Of a stretch of DNA of 64,000 nucleotides, positions 15,828 to 24,291 are shown piece after piece. Source of the DNA: DASQYE01 sp036389675 (GTDB lineage Bacteria; Acidobacteriota; Blastocatellia; Pyrinomonadales; Pyrinomonadaceae); contig DASVWI010000023.1 of the NCBI GenBank assembly GCA_036389675.1, forward strand, positions 92,087 through 156,086. Direction: 5' to 3'. The notes beneath the pieces are model-generated. The model did not search any database. It saw only the letters and a program-made list of their open reading frames with translations, and had not been told where the DNA came from. Position numbers and translations under genes: made by a program. How positions within the stretch are numbered: position 1 is the first letter of the stretch; each line of letters starts with the position of its first letter.

Positions 15828-18800
15828 ATGAATAAGGCAGCAAGGCTTCTGCTATTAATCGGGCTCTTAGTGTTGATGGTCTGGCCTGCGATGGCGCAGA
15901 CGACCGGAACCATCACCGGAACGGTCACGGATGAAAAGGGGTCGGTCATTCCCAACGCAACCGTGACCGCTCGACAGATTGAAAGGAATCAGACGCGCAC
16001 GGTGCAAACCGACGGCGGGGGTCGTTACAATCTGGTAAGTATGCCGGTCGGTGGTTACGAGGTAACAGTGGAGCAGCCGGGCTTTGCCAAGTATGTGCAA
16101 TCCGGCATCACTCTGCTGCTCAACCAGACGGCTGTGGTGGATGTCGAGATGAAAGCTGCGGGCGTGCAGGAGGTCGTCAACGTTGTCGAGAACGCCGCTC
16201 TACTGAATACGTCCAACGCCGAGGTCAGCACTCGTTTCGATGAAAGACGACTCTCGGAGCTTCCGCTCTCCACCAATCGCAACGTCTTTAACGTGGCTCT
16301 CTCGGCTCCGGGCATCAGTCAACTGCAATCCAACCAGAGCCAGTTCGCGCAGGGCATAGGCTTTTCCGCAAACGGAGGTCGTCAGCGCTCAAATAATTTC
16401 ATGATTGATGGTCAGGACAATAACGACACGGGCATCGCGGGCGCTTCAGTACAGCTCAATAACCCTGACCTTATTCAGGAAGTACGGCTCATCACCAATC
16501 AGTTCAGCGCCGAATACGGGCGAAACGGCAGCGCGATTTTCAACGCCGTCACAAAGAGCGGCACGAACGATTGGCACGGCTCTATCTTCTGGTTTCACAA
16601 CGACAACGCCCTGAACGCCTGCAGCAATACCGACAAGGGCGCTGGATTCTGCAACCCGAATGCTGTGGCGCAATCCTCAAGGCACGCGCCCTTCCGCATT
16701 GAGAATCAGTTCGGCGGAACCTTCGGCGGGCCGCTGCATCTGCCGCGCTTTGGCGAAGGCGGACGCTCGATCATCAGCGGCAAGGATAGGACATTCTTCT
16801 TCGTCTCGCTGCAAAGGTGGTGGGATCGCCAGCTCGGCTCCGGCTTCACGCTGAACGGCGCGCCGACGGCAGCGGGCAGGGCAATCCTCCAACAGGCAGC
16901 CGGCAGTCGTCCGCAGGTGCAGGCGCTGTTACAGTTCGTCCCGGCGGCCACAACGGCTGGCAACTCGACCGCGCAGTTCTCAATCGGCGGGCAGGTCTTT
17001 ACCGTCCCCATCGGAAGCATGACGGGCACGACCTCCTTTGGCTTTAATGACTGGCAGGGCTCCGTCCGCGTCGATCACCGCCTGAGCGAGAAGCACAATT
17101 TCTTCTTCCGTTATCTCTTCGACGACGCCGATACGACGGGCTCCGGGCAGGCGACCCCTCCCGGCAACTCGAACAAGAACGTCAACCGCAGCCAGGGCGC
17201 GACCTTCGTGCTCAGCAGTGTGCTCTCCTCCAATCTGGTAAATGATCTGCGTACGGCCTATACCAGACGCGCATCCGATAGCAACGCTCAAGACCCCTCT
17301 TCGGAGACGATACCCTCCATCGAGATTTCCGAGCTTGGCATGACCGGCTTCAACGCTGCGGCGAGCCGGACGGGCTTCGGTCTGGCCGTCAATCTCCCGC
17401 AATTCAGCTTCCAGCAGACCTATCAGGTTCAGGACAACATCTCTTACACGAGGGGCGATCACGGCCTGAAGTTTGGCATCGATATTCGCCGCAATCAGTT
17501 GAAGCAGTTCTTCTTCCCGACCATTCGCGGGAGGCTCTTCTATTCGACGCTTGATCGCTTCGTCAATGATGTCGCCGACGTGGCGACGATCAACAAGCCT
17601 CTGGCGGGCGGCGTCTCGGTCTTCTACTACGACTGGCACGACTTCTTCGCCTTCGCGCAGGACGAGTGGAAGATCAGGCCGAACTTCACCCTGACCTTAG
17701 GCGTGCGCTACGAGACGCCCGGACAGCCCATCACAGACCAAGCCAAGATAAACGAAGCGATTGTCGCGGCTGCGGGCAACGATGAGCGATTCAGATTTAC
17801 GCCTGTGCCCAAGCGCGATACGAACAATTGGAGCCCGCGTATAGGCTTCAACTGGAACTTGCGGACGCGCGAAGATGGTGTCATAGGCTGGATTACTGGC
17901 GGCGACAAACTGGTTATTCGCGGCGGCTACGGTCGAACATACGATTACACGTTCACCAACATCGCTGCCAACATCGCCAGCTCCTTCCCCTTCGTGGCGG
18001 CGGTTACTCTGCCGACGACGGCACAGGCCCCGACGCCCGTGACTCCCGCTCCCGGCCCGGGCACAAGCAACGCCTTCGCCGTCCTGCCCACGATTCAGGG
18101 AGCCACCGGCCTTAACCCGAATACTCTGACGCGCACGGTGGTCGGCGCGGATTTCCGCTCGCCCTCCTACGATTCATTCAATTTCGAGTTGCAGCGCGAG
18201 CTGACGCAGAACTCCGTGCTTCGCATCGGCTACGTGGGCTCGAAAGGCACAAGCCTGTTCCAGACCATTGACGGCAACCCGCGGCTGCCTTTCTCCACGA
18301 CCAGAGTTGACCCCGTGCGCGGAGTCATACGCCTGCGCGCCAACGCCGCCTCTTCCATCTATCATTCGCTGCAAGTCAGCTTTGATAAACGCCTGAGCCG
18401 TGGCTTTAGCGCGGGCCTGCACTACACCTGGAGTTCTTTCATCGACGACGCGTCGGAAATCTTCAACCCGTCGGGGGCCGAAGTCGCCGTCTCGCAAGAC
18501 TCCTTCTGCCGCCGCTGCGACCGTGGACGCTCCACCTTTGACCGTCCGCACCGCATCACCGGCAACTTCGTTTACGAGTTCCCTTACTTTCAGGAACAGC
18601 GCGGATTCATCGGGCACGTGATCGGCGGCTGGCAGATCAACGCGCTGTTCACTCTACAGAGCGGCGCGCCCTTCACGCCGCTTCTGGGCTCTGACCCGAC
18701 GGGCGCGCTGAGCGGCATAGATGGCCTGGTCGGCAACGCCATTCGCCCGAACGTGAATACGACGCTCGACCTGTCCAACATGACGGTCGAGGAAATGTTG

Positions 18801-19094
18801 CTGGCCGGCGGTCGTGCCCTGTTCAGCACCTTGAAGGCGGGGCAGCGCGTCGGTGATGCCGGAAGAAACATCCTGCGCGCCGACGGCATCAACAACATAG
18901 ACTTTGGAATCGTCAAGAATACGCGTATCGGTGAGAACACCAGACTTCAACTCCGTGCTGATTTCTACAATCTCACCAACACGCGCGATTTCGGTATTCC
19001 GGAGGGACGCATCAACTCAACCAATTTCCTCAATCAATGGGGAACCAATGGTGGAAACCGCCGCATCATCGTCGGCATCAGGTACGTCTTCTAG
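15828..19094 (+). CDS. Oar-like TonB-dependent outer-membrane receptor
   Basis: A 1088-residue outer-membrane protein. It has a signal peptide (residues 1-24, ending AMAQ), then a carboxypeptidase-regulatory-like domain (TGTITGTVTDEKGSVIPNATV). A plug-like region (LPLSTNRNVFNVALSAPG, FSANGGRQRSNNFMIDGQDN) and a long beta-barrel follow, ending in aromatic RYVF as outer-membrane proteins do. This architecture is greatly expanded in Acidobacteria and is thought to import polymers or peptides; the cargo is unknown. Of three possible starts, ATG 15828 has the best spacing from AAGGAGA. A hairpin terminator follows at 19147. No SusD partner is encoded. Confidence 0.9.
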   Translation: MNKAARLLLLIGLLVLMVWPAMAQTTGTITGTVTDEKGSVIPNATVTARQIERNQTRTVQTDGGGRYNLVSMPVGGYEVTVEQPGFAKYVQSGITLLLNQTAVVDVEMKAAGVQEVVNVVENAALLNTSNAEVSTRFDERRLSELPLSTNRNVFNVALSAPGISQLQSNQSQFAQGIGFSANGGRQRSNNFMIDGQDNNDTGIAGASVQLNNPDLIQEVRLITNQFSAEYGRNGSAIFNAVTKSGTNDWHGSIFWFHNDNALNACSNTDKGAGFCNPNAVAQSSRHAPFRIENQFGGTFGGPLHLPRFGEGGRSIISGKDRTFFFVSLQRWWDRQLGSGFTLNGAPTAAGRAILQQAAGSRPQVQALLQFVPAATTAGNSTAQFSIGGQVFTVPIGSMTGTTSFGFNDWQGSVRVDHRLSEKHNFFFRYLFDDADTTGSGQATPPGNSNKNVNRSQGATFVLSSVLSSNLVNDLRTAYTRRASDSNAQDPSSETIPSIEISELGMTGFNAAASRTGFGLAVNLPQFSFQQTYQVQDNISYTRGDHGLKFGIDIRRNQLKQFFFPTIRGRLFYSTLDRFVNDVADVATINKPLAGGVSVFYYDWHDFFAFAQDEWKIRPNFTLTLGVRYETPGQPITDQAKINEAIVAAAGNDERFRFTPVPKRDTNNWSPRIGFNWNLRTREDGVIGWITGGDKLVIRGGYGRTYDYTFTNIAANIASSFPFVAAVTLPTTAQAPTPVTPAPGPGTSNAFAVLPTIQGATGLNPNTLTRTVVGADFRSPSYDSFNFELQRELTQNSVLRIGYVGSKGTSLFQTIDGNPRLPFSTTRVDPVRGVIRLRANAASSIYHSLQVSFDKRLSRGFSAGLHYTWSSFIDDASEIFNPSGAEVAVSQDSFCRRCDRGRSTFDRPHRITGNFVYEFPYFQEQRGFIGHVIGGWQINALFTLQSGAPFTPLLGSDPTGALSGIDGLVGNAIRPNVNTTLDLSNMTVEEMLLAGGRALFSTLKAGQRVGDAGRNILRADGINNIDFGIVKNTRIGENTRLQLRADFYNLTNTRDFGIPEGRINSTNFLNQWGTNGGNRRIIVGIRYVF

Positions 19095-19146
19095 CTTCAA
19101 ACAGGTAATGACTTCGTCTGACTTATAGACTGTCCGAGCACGGCTG

Positions 19147-19181
19147 ATAGGGCTGAGGGAATTTCCTTCAGCCCTATTTTC
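19147..19181 (+). terminator. Rho-independent terminator after the receptor gene
   Basis: ATAGGGCTGAGGGA pairs with TCCTTCAGCCCTAT (one mismatch) and is followed by TTTTC. It lies 52 bases after the stop at 19094. Confidence 0.8.
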
Positions 19182-19242
19182 TACTAAGATGCAGGTGTCA
19201 ACGACCGCCTTTAACCTTCTATACGTTGAGGAGGAAGTAGAG

Positions 19243-19881
19243 ATGAGAGCCCTGACTCTGTTAGCGATGATCATCTGTCTATCAGTCGCCGGGAGGGCAC
19301 AAGCCCCCGCCAACCCTCAAGCCCCCGCCGACGTGCAGGTCATCAAGTTCAGTTGGGATAAGGAGCGCATCGGGTGGTCAAAAGACCCCTTCAGCACAGC
19401 GGGCGGAGATTTCACGGCTATACGCCGACGCATCAGCGAGGAGAGACAACTCGAGCGTGCTAAGAATTCGAAAAACCTCGAGGAAGAGAACAGGCTCACG
19501 CGCGAGGTGAGGCTGCGCCGGGAAGATGAGGCGAGGGCTCGTCAGGCGATCCCCACACAGCGTTACGGGTTCAGGTATAAGCTATCGGTCAAAAACCTTG
19601 GCCCGAAGACGATCAAATCCATTGATTGGGATTACCTCTTCTTTGACGCGGTAACGGGCGAAAAGATAGGGCATCAGCAATTCACCAATGAGGAGAAGAT
19701 AAATCCGGGCAAAGAGAAGAACCTCGAAATTCTCGTCCCCACGCCGCCGTCCCGCAGCATCAGCGTGCAGGCATTGAACCTCAAAGAGAATGAGCGCCTC
19801 TTCGGAAAAGTGATTCTGGTGCGAATCGTATACGCGGACGGCTCTGCCTGGGAGCAAACCGAAGCAGCCTTGAATAAATGA
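19243..19881 (+). CDS. Exported hypothetical protein
   Basis: A 212-residue protein of unknown function. The ATG at 19243 is preceded by GAGGAGGAAG and starts a signal peptide (MRALTLLAMIICLSVAGRAQA). A central charged helical segment (about residues 65-105, ISEERQLERAKNSKNLEEE) leads to a C-terminal beta-rich domain, FRYKLSVKNLGPKTIKSIDWDY onward. That domain looks like an immunoglobulin-like fold of the kind used to compare modified and unmodified chains. No catalytic motif is seen. The gene converges with the minus-strand enoyl-CoA hydratase, 22 bases apart. Confidence 0.75.
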   Translation: MRALTLLAMIICLSVAGRAQAPANPQAPADVQVIKFSWDKERIGWSKDPFSTAGGDFTAIRRRISEERQLERAKNSKNLEEENRLTREVRLRREDEARARQAIPTQRYGFRYKLSVKNLGPKTIKSIDWDYLFFDAVTGEKIGHQQFTNEEKINPGKEKNLEILVPTPPSRSISVQALNLKENERLFGKVILVRIVYADGSAWEQTEAALNK

Positions 19882-19903
19882 GCGGGGAAATCTCAGACCG
19901 GCG

Positions 19904-20521
19904 TTAACCGGAAAGCCTCCGCGCCACTTCACACGAGTAAGCGAGCACAGGGTCGCTGATCCGATTAACAAGACCTATCTCCAGCGCCTCGCTGCTGGTC
20001 ACGCGCCGCGCCGTCAAAAGAATCTCCAACGCGCGACCCTCTCCGATCAGGCGCGGCAGGCGCTGCGTCCCTCCCCATCCTGTGATGATGCCCAGACGCG
20101 CGCCCGGATGCGCCAACGTCGCGCGCGATGATGCGTGGCGGAGCGCGCAGGCGAGCGCCAAATCTAACCCACCACCCATGCAGTAACCGTTGATGGCGGC
20201 GATGGTCAATGGCTTCGCGTCCGCGATCTTTTGAAAGAGCTGCTGCCCGCGCCGCGCCAGCTCCGCGGCCCCCTCAGGCGCAAGCTCTCGAAGCTCTCTG
20301 ATGTTTGCGCCGGATGCAAAGACATCACCTGTGCCCGTGAAGATGATGGATTTAATATCAACGCGCTCTAAGAGCCAAGAGACTGCGGCGTCCAGTTGAT
20401 CGAGCGTTGAGATGGACAGCTGGTTGCGTTCGGCTGGACGATTGAGGCGGATGATCGCTATCGGAGGATGCGCCTCGACAACGACGGGCGCAGCGGATTT
20501 GTATCTCTCATCTTCCGTCAT
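19904..20521 (-). CDS. Short enoyl-CoA hydratase family protein
   Basis: A 205-residue crotonase-fold protein. The N-terminal and central parts are well preserved: IAIIRLNRPAERNQL, TGTGDVFASGANIREL, INGYCMGGGLDLALACALRHAS and GIITGWGGTQRLPRLIGEGRAL. It ends at VARRLSG, where typical family members continue for about 50 residues through the trimer-forming C-terminal helices. No continuation is visible in another frame past the stop. It may be a natural short form or a 3' truncation where the convergent gene lies. The start codon overlaps the stop of the cobalamin-binding subunit (ATGA), so the two are coupled. Confidence 0.82.
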   Translation of the reverse strand: MTEDERYKSAAPVVVEAHPPIAIIRLNRPAERNQLSISTLDQLDAAVSWLLERVDIKSIIFTGTGDVFASGANIRELRELAPEGAAELARRGQQLFQKIADAKPLTIAAINGYCMGGGLDLALACALRHASSRATLAHPGARLGIITGWGGTQRLPRLIGEGRALEILLTARRVTSSEALEIGLVNRISDPVLAYSCEVARRLSG

Positions 20522-20922
20522 TCGCGTGGACGGACGTGCTCGCGCAGAAACTTGATGATGTCTTCCGTAGACGTGCCCGGCAGAAAAATGGCCGAGACGC
20601 CCTGCTCTTTGAGTCGCGGTATATCTTCCTGCGGGACGATGCCGCCGACGACGACGAGACAATCGTCCATACCCTGTTCGCGCAAGAGCGAGACGATGCG
20701 CGGGCAGAGCGTGTTATGCGCGCCGCTCAGGATAGAGATGCCGACCGCATCAACGTCCTCCTGAAGCGCCGCCGCCGCGATCATCTCGGGCGTTTGCCTG
20801 AGCCCCGTATAGATCACTTCCATCCCCGCGTCCCTGAGCGCGCGCGCAATCACCTTGGCCCCTCTATCATGACCATCAAGACCGGGCTTGGCGACAAGAA
20901 CGCGTATCTTCTGTTCAATCAT
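20518..20922 (-). CDS. Methylmalonyl-CoA mutase small (cobalamin-binding) subunit
   Basis: A 134-residue B12-binding protein, corresponding to the C-terminal domain of methylmalonyl-CoA mutase. RVLVAKPGLDGHDRGAKVIA contains the DxHxxG cobalamin-binding motif, whose His is the lower cobalt ligand. GISILSGAH and VVVGGIVPQEDI complete the Rossmann-like fold. Together with the large subunit at 21000 it should interconvert succinyl-CoA and (R)-methylmalonyl-CoA. It lies downstream of the large subunit, separated by palindrome R4. It lacks a Shine-Dalgarno sequence and is translationally coupled to the following enoyl-CoA hydratase. Confidence 0.92.
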   Translation of the reverse strand: MIEQKIRVLVAKPGLDGHDRGAKVIARALRDAGMEVIYTGLRQTPEMIAAAALQEDVDAVGISILSGAHNTLCPRIVSLLREQGMDDCLVVVGGIVPQEDIPRLKEQGVSAIFLPGTSTEDIIKFLREHVRPRE

Positions 20923-20929
20923 AAGAAAA

Positions 20930-20997
20930 CAGTGACAAGTGAAGAGTGACGATTGACGAGCCGCAGCGAGGTCTTTTCACCCTGCCTCTCGTCACTG
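20930..20997. repeat. Intergenic palindrome R4, GTGACGA-word type
   Basis: Between the two mutase genes. Read on the minus strand it starts CAGTGACGAGAGGCAGGGTG and ends CACTTGTCACTG. The ATG of the small subunit follows after seven bases (CACTGTTTTCTTATG), 14 of 15 bases identical to the junction at R3. Confidence 0.85.
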
Positions 20998-20999
20998 AT

Positions 21000-22682
21000 T
21001 TAAATTGCAGGCTCTTCGTATAAGCCGTAAACGTCGCGCAGCGCATCGCAGATTTCGCCGAGCGTGGCGTAGGCGCGGACGGCTTCGATGGTTGCCGGCA
21101 TCGTGTTCTCGTTATCGCGCGCAGCCCTGCGGACTTTCTCCAGAGCAATAGCGACTGCGCCTTTGTCGCGGCGCGCTCGTGTCTCATTCAAACGCTCGTT
21201 CTGGTGATCGCGCACCCCTTCGTCAATCACCAGTGTCGTAATCTCCGACTGCTCGCCCTCCATCCTGTATTTGTTGACGCCGACGATTGTTTGATCGCCG
21301 CGCTCGACCGCCTTCTGGTAATGATAGGCGGAGTCCTGAATCTCTCGCTGCGGGAAACCCTTCTCGACCGCCTCCACCATCCCGCCCATCGCATCTATCT
21401 TCTCGAAGTAGGCGAGCGCACCCTGTTCCATTTTTTCTGTCAGGGCTTCGATGAAGTAAGAACCGCCGAGCGGGTCAATCGTGTTGGCTACACCCGTTTC
21501 CTCGGCGATGATCTGTTGTGTGCGCAGGGCTATCAGAGCGGCGCGGTCTGTCGGAAGCGCCAAGGCCTCGTCGTATGCATCGGTATGCAGGCTGTTCGTC
21601 CCGCCGAGCACGCCCGCGAGAGCCTGTATCGCGACGCGAACGATGTTATTAAGAGGTTGCTGCACTGTCAGAGAGACGCCAGCCGTCTGCGTGTGGAAGC
21701 GCAGTTGCAGCGTTCGCTCATTCCGAGCATTGAAGCGTTCGCGCATGACGCGCGACCAGATGCGGCGGGCGGCGCGATACTTCGCTATCTCCTCGAAGAA
21801 ATCGTTATGCGCGTTGAAGAAGAAAGAGATACGCGGCACGAACTCGTCCACGTCAAGACCGGCTCGCACGCCCCACTCGACATACTCGATGCCGTCGCGC
21901 AGTGTGAAAGCCAATTCCTGCAACGCGGTCGCGCCGGCTTCTCGTATGTGATAACCGCTCACGGAAATCGGATTGTATTTGGGCACATGCTGTGTGCAGA
22001 ACTCGAAGGTGTCCGTGACGAGCTTCATTGCCGGGCGGATCGGATAAATCCACTCCTTCTGCGCGATGTACTCCTTCAAAATATCATTTTGCAGCGTGCC
22101 GGAGATCTTCTTCCAATCCGCGCCCTGCTTTTCGGCGACCACCAGATACATGGCGAGCAAAATCGAGGCGGGCGCGTTGATCGTCTGCGAAACTGTCACC
22201 TGTTCGAGCGGAATGCCATCGAATAGCACTTCCATGTCCGAAAGCGACGAGACCGCCACGCCGCACTTGCCGACTTCACCCTCTGAGAGCGGCGAGTCGG
22301 AATCGTAGCCCATCAGCGTCGGCAAATCGTAAGCGACCGAAAGTCCCGTCTGGCCCTGGCCCATCAGGTATTTGAAACGCGCGTTCGTCTCTTCAGGCGT
22401 TCCGAACCCGGCGAACTGGCGCATCGTCCACAGCTTGCCGCGATAACCTGTCGGATGTATGCCGCGCGTGTAAGGGAACTCGCCCGGGTAAGAGATGTCC
22501 CGCTCGAAGTCAACGCCGGCGGTGTCGGCGGGCGTGTAGAGACGGTTGACCTCGTCGAGCGAAACGGTCTCAAACCGCTCTTTGCGCTCGGGCCTTTTCT
22601 TGAGGACAGGCAAGAGCGTTTCCTTCTCCCATCTCTCGACCGCTGCTTTTTCCGGCGAAACGTTTTCTTTGATCTCAGGCAT
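21000..22682 (-). CDS. Methylmalonyl-CoA mutase large subunit
   Basis: A 560-residue catalytic TIM-barrel subunit, without the cobalamin domain, which is encoded separately downstream. Typical blocks are YPGEFPYTRGIHPTGYRGKL, GLSVAYDLPTLMGYDSD, GTLQNDILKEYIAQKEWIYP and VQQPLNNIVRVAIQALAGVL. It isomerises methylmalonyl-CoA and succinyl-CoA in propionate metabolism. The ATG at 22682 (before PEIKENVSPEKAA) has a weak GAGAAAG upstream; a longer start at 22718 is possible. A sigma-70-like promoter at 22764-22793 precedes it. It heads an operon with the small subunit and the short enoyl-CoA hydratase. Confidence 0.93.
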   Translation of the reverse strand: MPEIKENVSPEKAAVERWEKETLLPVLKKRPERKERFETVSLDEVNRLYTPADTAGVDFERDISYPGEFPYTRGIHPTGYRGKLWTMRQFAGFGTPEETNARFKYLMGQGQTGLSVAYDLPTLMGYDSDSPLSEGEVGKCGVAVSSLSDMEVLFDGIPLEQVTVSQTINAPASILLAMYLVVAEKQGADWKKISGTLQNDILKEYIAQKEWIYPIRPAMKLVTDTFEFCTQHVPKYNPISVSGYHIREAGATALQELAFTLRDGIEYVEWGVRAGLDVDEFVPRISFFFNAHNDFFEEIAKYRAARRIWSRVMRERFNARNERTLQLRFHTQTAGVSLTVQQPLNNIVRVAIQALAGVLGGTNSLHTDAYDEALALPTDRAALIALRTQQIIAEETGVANTIDPLGGSYFIEALTEKMEQGALAYFEKIDAMGGMVEAVEKGFPQREIQDSAYHYQKAVERGDQTIVGVNKYRMEGEQSEITTLVIDEGVRDHQNERLNETRARRDKGAVAIALEKVRRAARDNENTMPATIEAVRAYATLGEICDALRDVYGLYEEPAI

Positions 22683-22763
22683 AACTTTCTCTTGAGTCCC
22701 TGGCTTCGCATAGAGCATGCGAACATTAGTTTAGTAAGCTCTGCAAAGTTAATTGAGAGTTCG

Positions 22764-22793
22764 ATATTAGTTGACCGTTATATAGAGTGTCAA
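22764..22793 (-). promoter_or_regulatory. Candidate sigma-70 promoter of the mutase operon
   Basis: On the minus strand TTGACA (22793-22788) is followed after 18 bases by TAATAT (22769-22764). It lies 82 bases upstream of the start at 22682. Confidence 0.55.
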
Positions 22794-22835
22794 CCGAGTC
22801 TTAATCGCGATTGATGAGCGGTTTGAGAAAGAGAG

Positions 22836-22867
22836 GCGCGGCCCTGATTGGCAGATCAGAGCCGCGC
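22836..22867 (-). terminator. Hairpin terminator downstream of divIC
   Basis: GCGCGGCCCTGAT and ATCAGAGCCGCGC pair over 13 positions with one mismatch and a six-base loop. On the minus strand it is followed by the pyrimidine-rich TCTCTTTCTC. It lies between the end of divIC and the mutase promoter. Confidence 0.6.
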
Positions 22868-23000
22868 ATATTCCGGCAGGAGATGATGATTTGTAGAAGC
22901 TGAAGCGGAAAACTAACGGAAGGCGACAGGCGGAACTTTTATGATAGCTTCCTATGATAGCCTCCGATGCTCGAATGATTCTCCGCTCTCCTTTCTCCTT

Positions 23001-23411
23001 TCATTCGACCGGGACGACGACTTCATTGGCGCGCACCATGTTGAGTCGTGTGCGTGCAGCGGACTCTATGGCGCGCGGGTCAGTGTGCAGACGGCGGACT
23101 TCCTGCTCGAGCGCTGCATTGCTATTACGCAGCGTTTCAACTTCCGACCCAACCGACTGAAACTGCTCGGACGCTGCGCGAACCTCTGCCCGCGTGCGCA
23201 TGGTGATCGTGACGCAGAGCGCGAAGGTCGCAAGGATAATTGTCGAGAAGACGACCCAAGACGGAATGATGCCGCCGCGACGGCGAACCTCCGTCCGCGT
23301 GCCTATAATCTCACGCGAGAGGTCTTGAACCGGCGCGAGCTGCGGCAGGGTGCGAGAAGCGACACGTTGAGAGCGAAGGCGACTATCAACCCAGTATTCG
23401 TTTGCGGCCAT
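23001..23411 (-). CDS. Septum formation initiator (DivIC/FtsB-like) protein
   Basis: A 136-residue bitopic membrane protein. A cytoplasmic N-terminal tail of about 48 residues is followed by one transmembrane segment (IIPSWVVFSTIILATFALCV) and a periplasmic coiled coil (VRAASEQFQSVGSEVETLRN, ALEQEVRRLHTDP), then the family's ESAARTRLNMVRANEVVVPV ending. It should belong to the FtsQ-FtsL-FtsB subcomplex of the divisome. GGAGG lies upstream of the ATG. The remnant of a phosphoglucomutase gene ends one base before this start, so divIC was probably once the second gene of that operon. Confidence 0.88.
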   Translation of the reverse strand: MAANEYWVDSRLRSQRVASRTLPQLAPVQDLSREIIGTRTEVRRRGGIIPSWVVFSTIILATFALCVTITMRTRAEVRAASEQFQSVGSEVETLRNSNAALEQEVRRLHTDPRAIESAARTRLNMVRANEVVVPVE

Positions 23412-23412
23412 G

Positions 23413-23669
23413 TTAAAGAAGTTCCTCCAAAGTTTGATCAGATTCCGTTTCCGCCTGTATCCGTAACCGCTCCGTCAGCTCGCGCGCTCTCTCGCGCCGT
23501 CAAATGGTTCGCTTAAGCTCGCCTCGCGCGTCGCAAAAGCCTCCGTTGCGAGCAGACACGCAAAGATGCCATTTTTCTTCGCATCGTGACCTTTGAACGA
23601 CATTCCCGCCGATTCTTCACTGCCGGGGACGTTTTTGTCTTCATTGATCAATTCTCCGATGGGACGCAT
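23413..23669 (-). pseudogene. Remnant of a phosphoglucomutase/phosphomannomutase gene
   Basis: Two fragments of an alpha-D-phosphohexomutase are recognisable. In one frame (23669 to 23475) the peptide contains PIGELINEDKN, GSEESAGMSFKGH and IFACLLATEA, matching the sugar-binding GGEESxG loop region of this family. That frame ends in TGA. In a different frame, down to TAA at 23413, LTERLRIQAETESDQTLEEL resembles the family's C-terminal phosphate-binding end (GTEP...LRI.AE...). The roughly 100 residues that normally lie between are missing, so the gene has suffered a deletion and a frameshift. The GGEES glycine and the usual EKDG are also altered (GSEES, KKNG). I see no upstream domains. Confidence 0.72.
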
Positions 23670-23775
23670 CGCCAGTTTATTAACCCAAGGCGCTTGATAT
23701 GCGGTTTTTCGTCTGAAACCCAAGATAATGTGCCGACGAAAGGCGTACACCCCAAGGTAATGCGCTAGGGAGAGC

Positions 23776-24291
23776 TTTCAATCCTTTGCCTATCAATCAT
23801 TTAGCGGCAAAGTGGCGGGACTGTAGCATGCGGCGTGTAGGGTGTAAAGACTTTTCTTTACAACGAGTTGGGGCGCTAAGTTCAACATTTACTTGAAGTA
23901 AGGCGTGCTAAGCTATTATTGCGGCGAACAGTCGGCGAACGGAAATCCGCCAGTAGGGCATTCAGGTCAGATGGCTATGTATATGCTGGGGATAGCGCCC
24001 CGGAACTTTCATCACAGGTGTGGAAAAAAGCTGCCAGATAGCCAGCCCTGACTCCTTGCCGCAGTTAATTTCCTATCGTAAAGCACTACACTGTTAAATT
24101 ATGTTGACAGCCTATCTTATTGTGCCTAGACTGTCGGTCAAGTGGTTGGATCAACCTGTAATGATCCAGCCCCTGCTGAAGCATTCCGACCGGATCCTCT
24201 TCAGTGACCTTGCCCCACGATGTTAGCAGCCAGAACTCTCTAGCCGCGCCTGAATTTTTCTGAAGGTATCCTCCTTAAGCCTGAAGAGATA
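23776..24291. other. Intergenic region upstream of the sigma-54 activator
   Basis: About 500 bases of lower GC content with no supported gene on either strand. It separates the divergent divIC side from the activator gene and holds the promoter candidate at 24104. It may contain further unrecognisable debris of the phosphoglucomutase gene. Confidence 0.5.
24104..24132 (+). promoter_or_regulatory. Candidate sigma-70 promoter of the activator gene
   Basis: TTGACA at 24104-24109 and TAGACT at 24127-24132 with the optimal 17-base spacer. It lies 160 bases upstream of the activator start. Confidence 0.55.
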
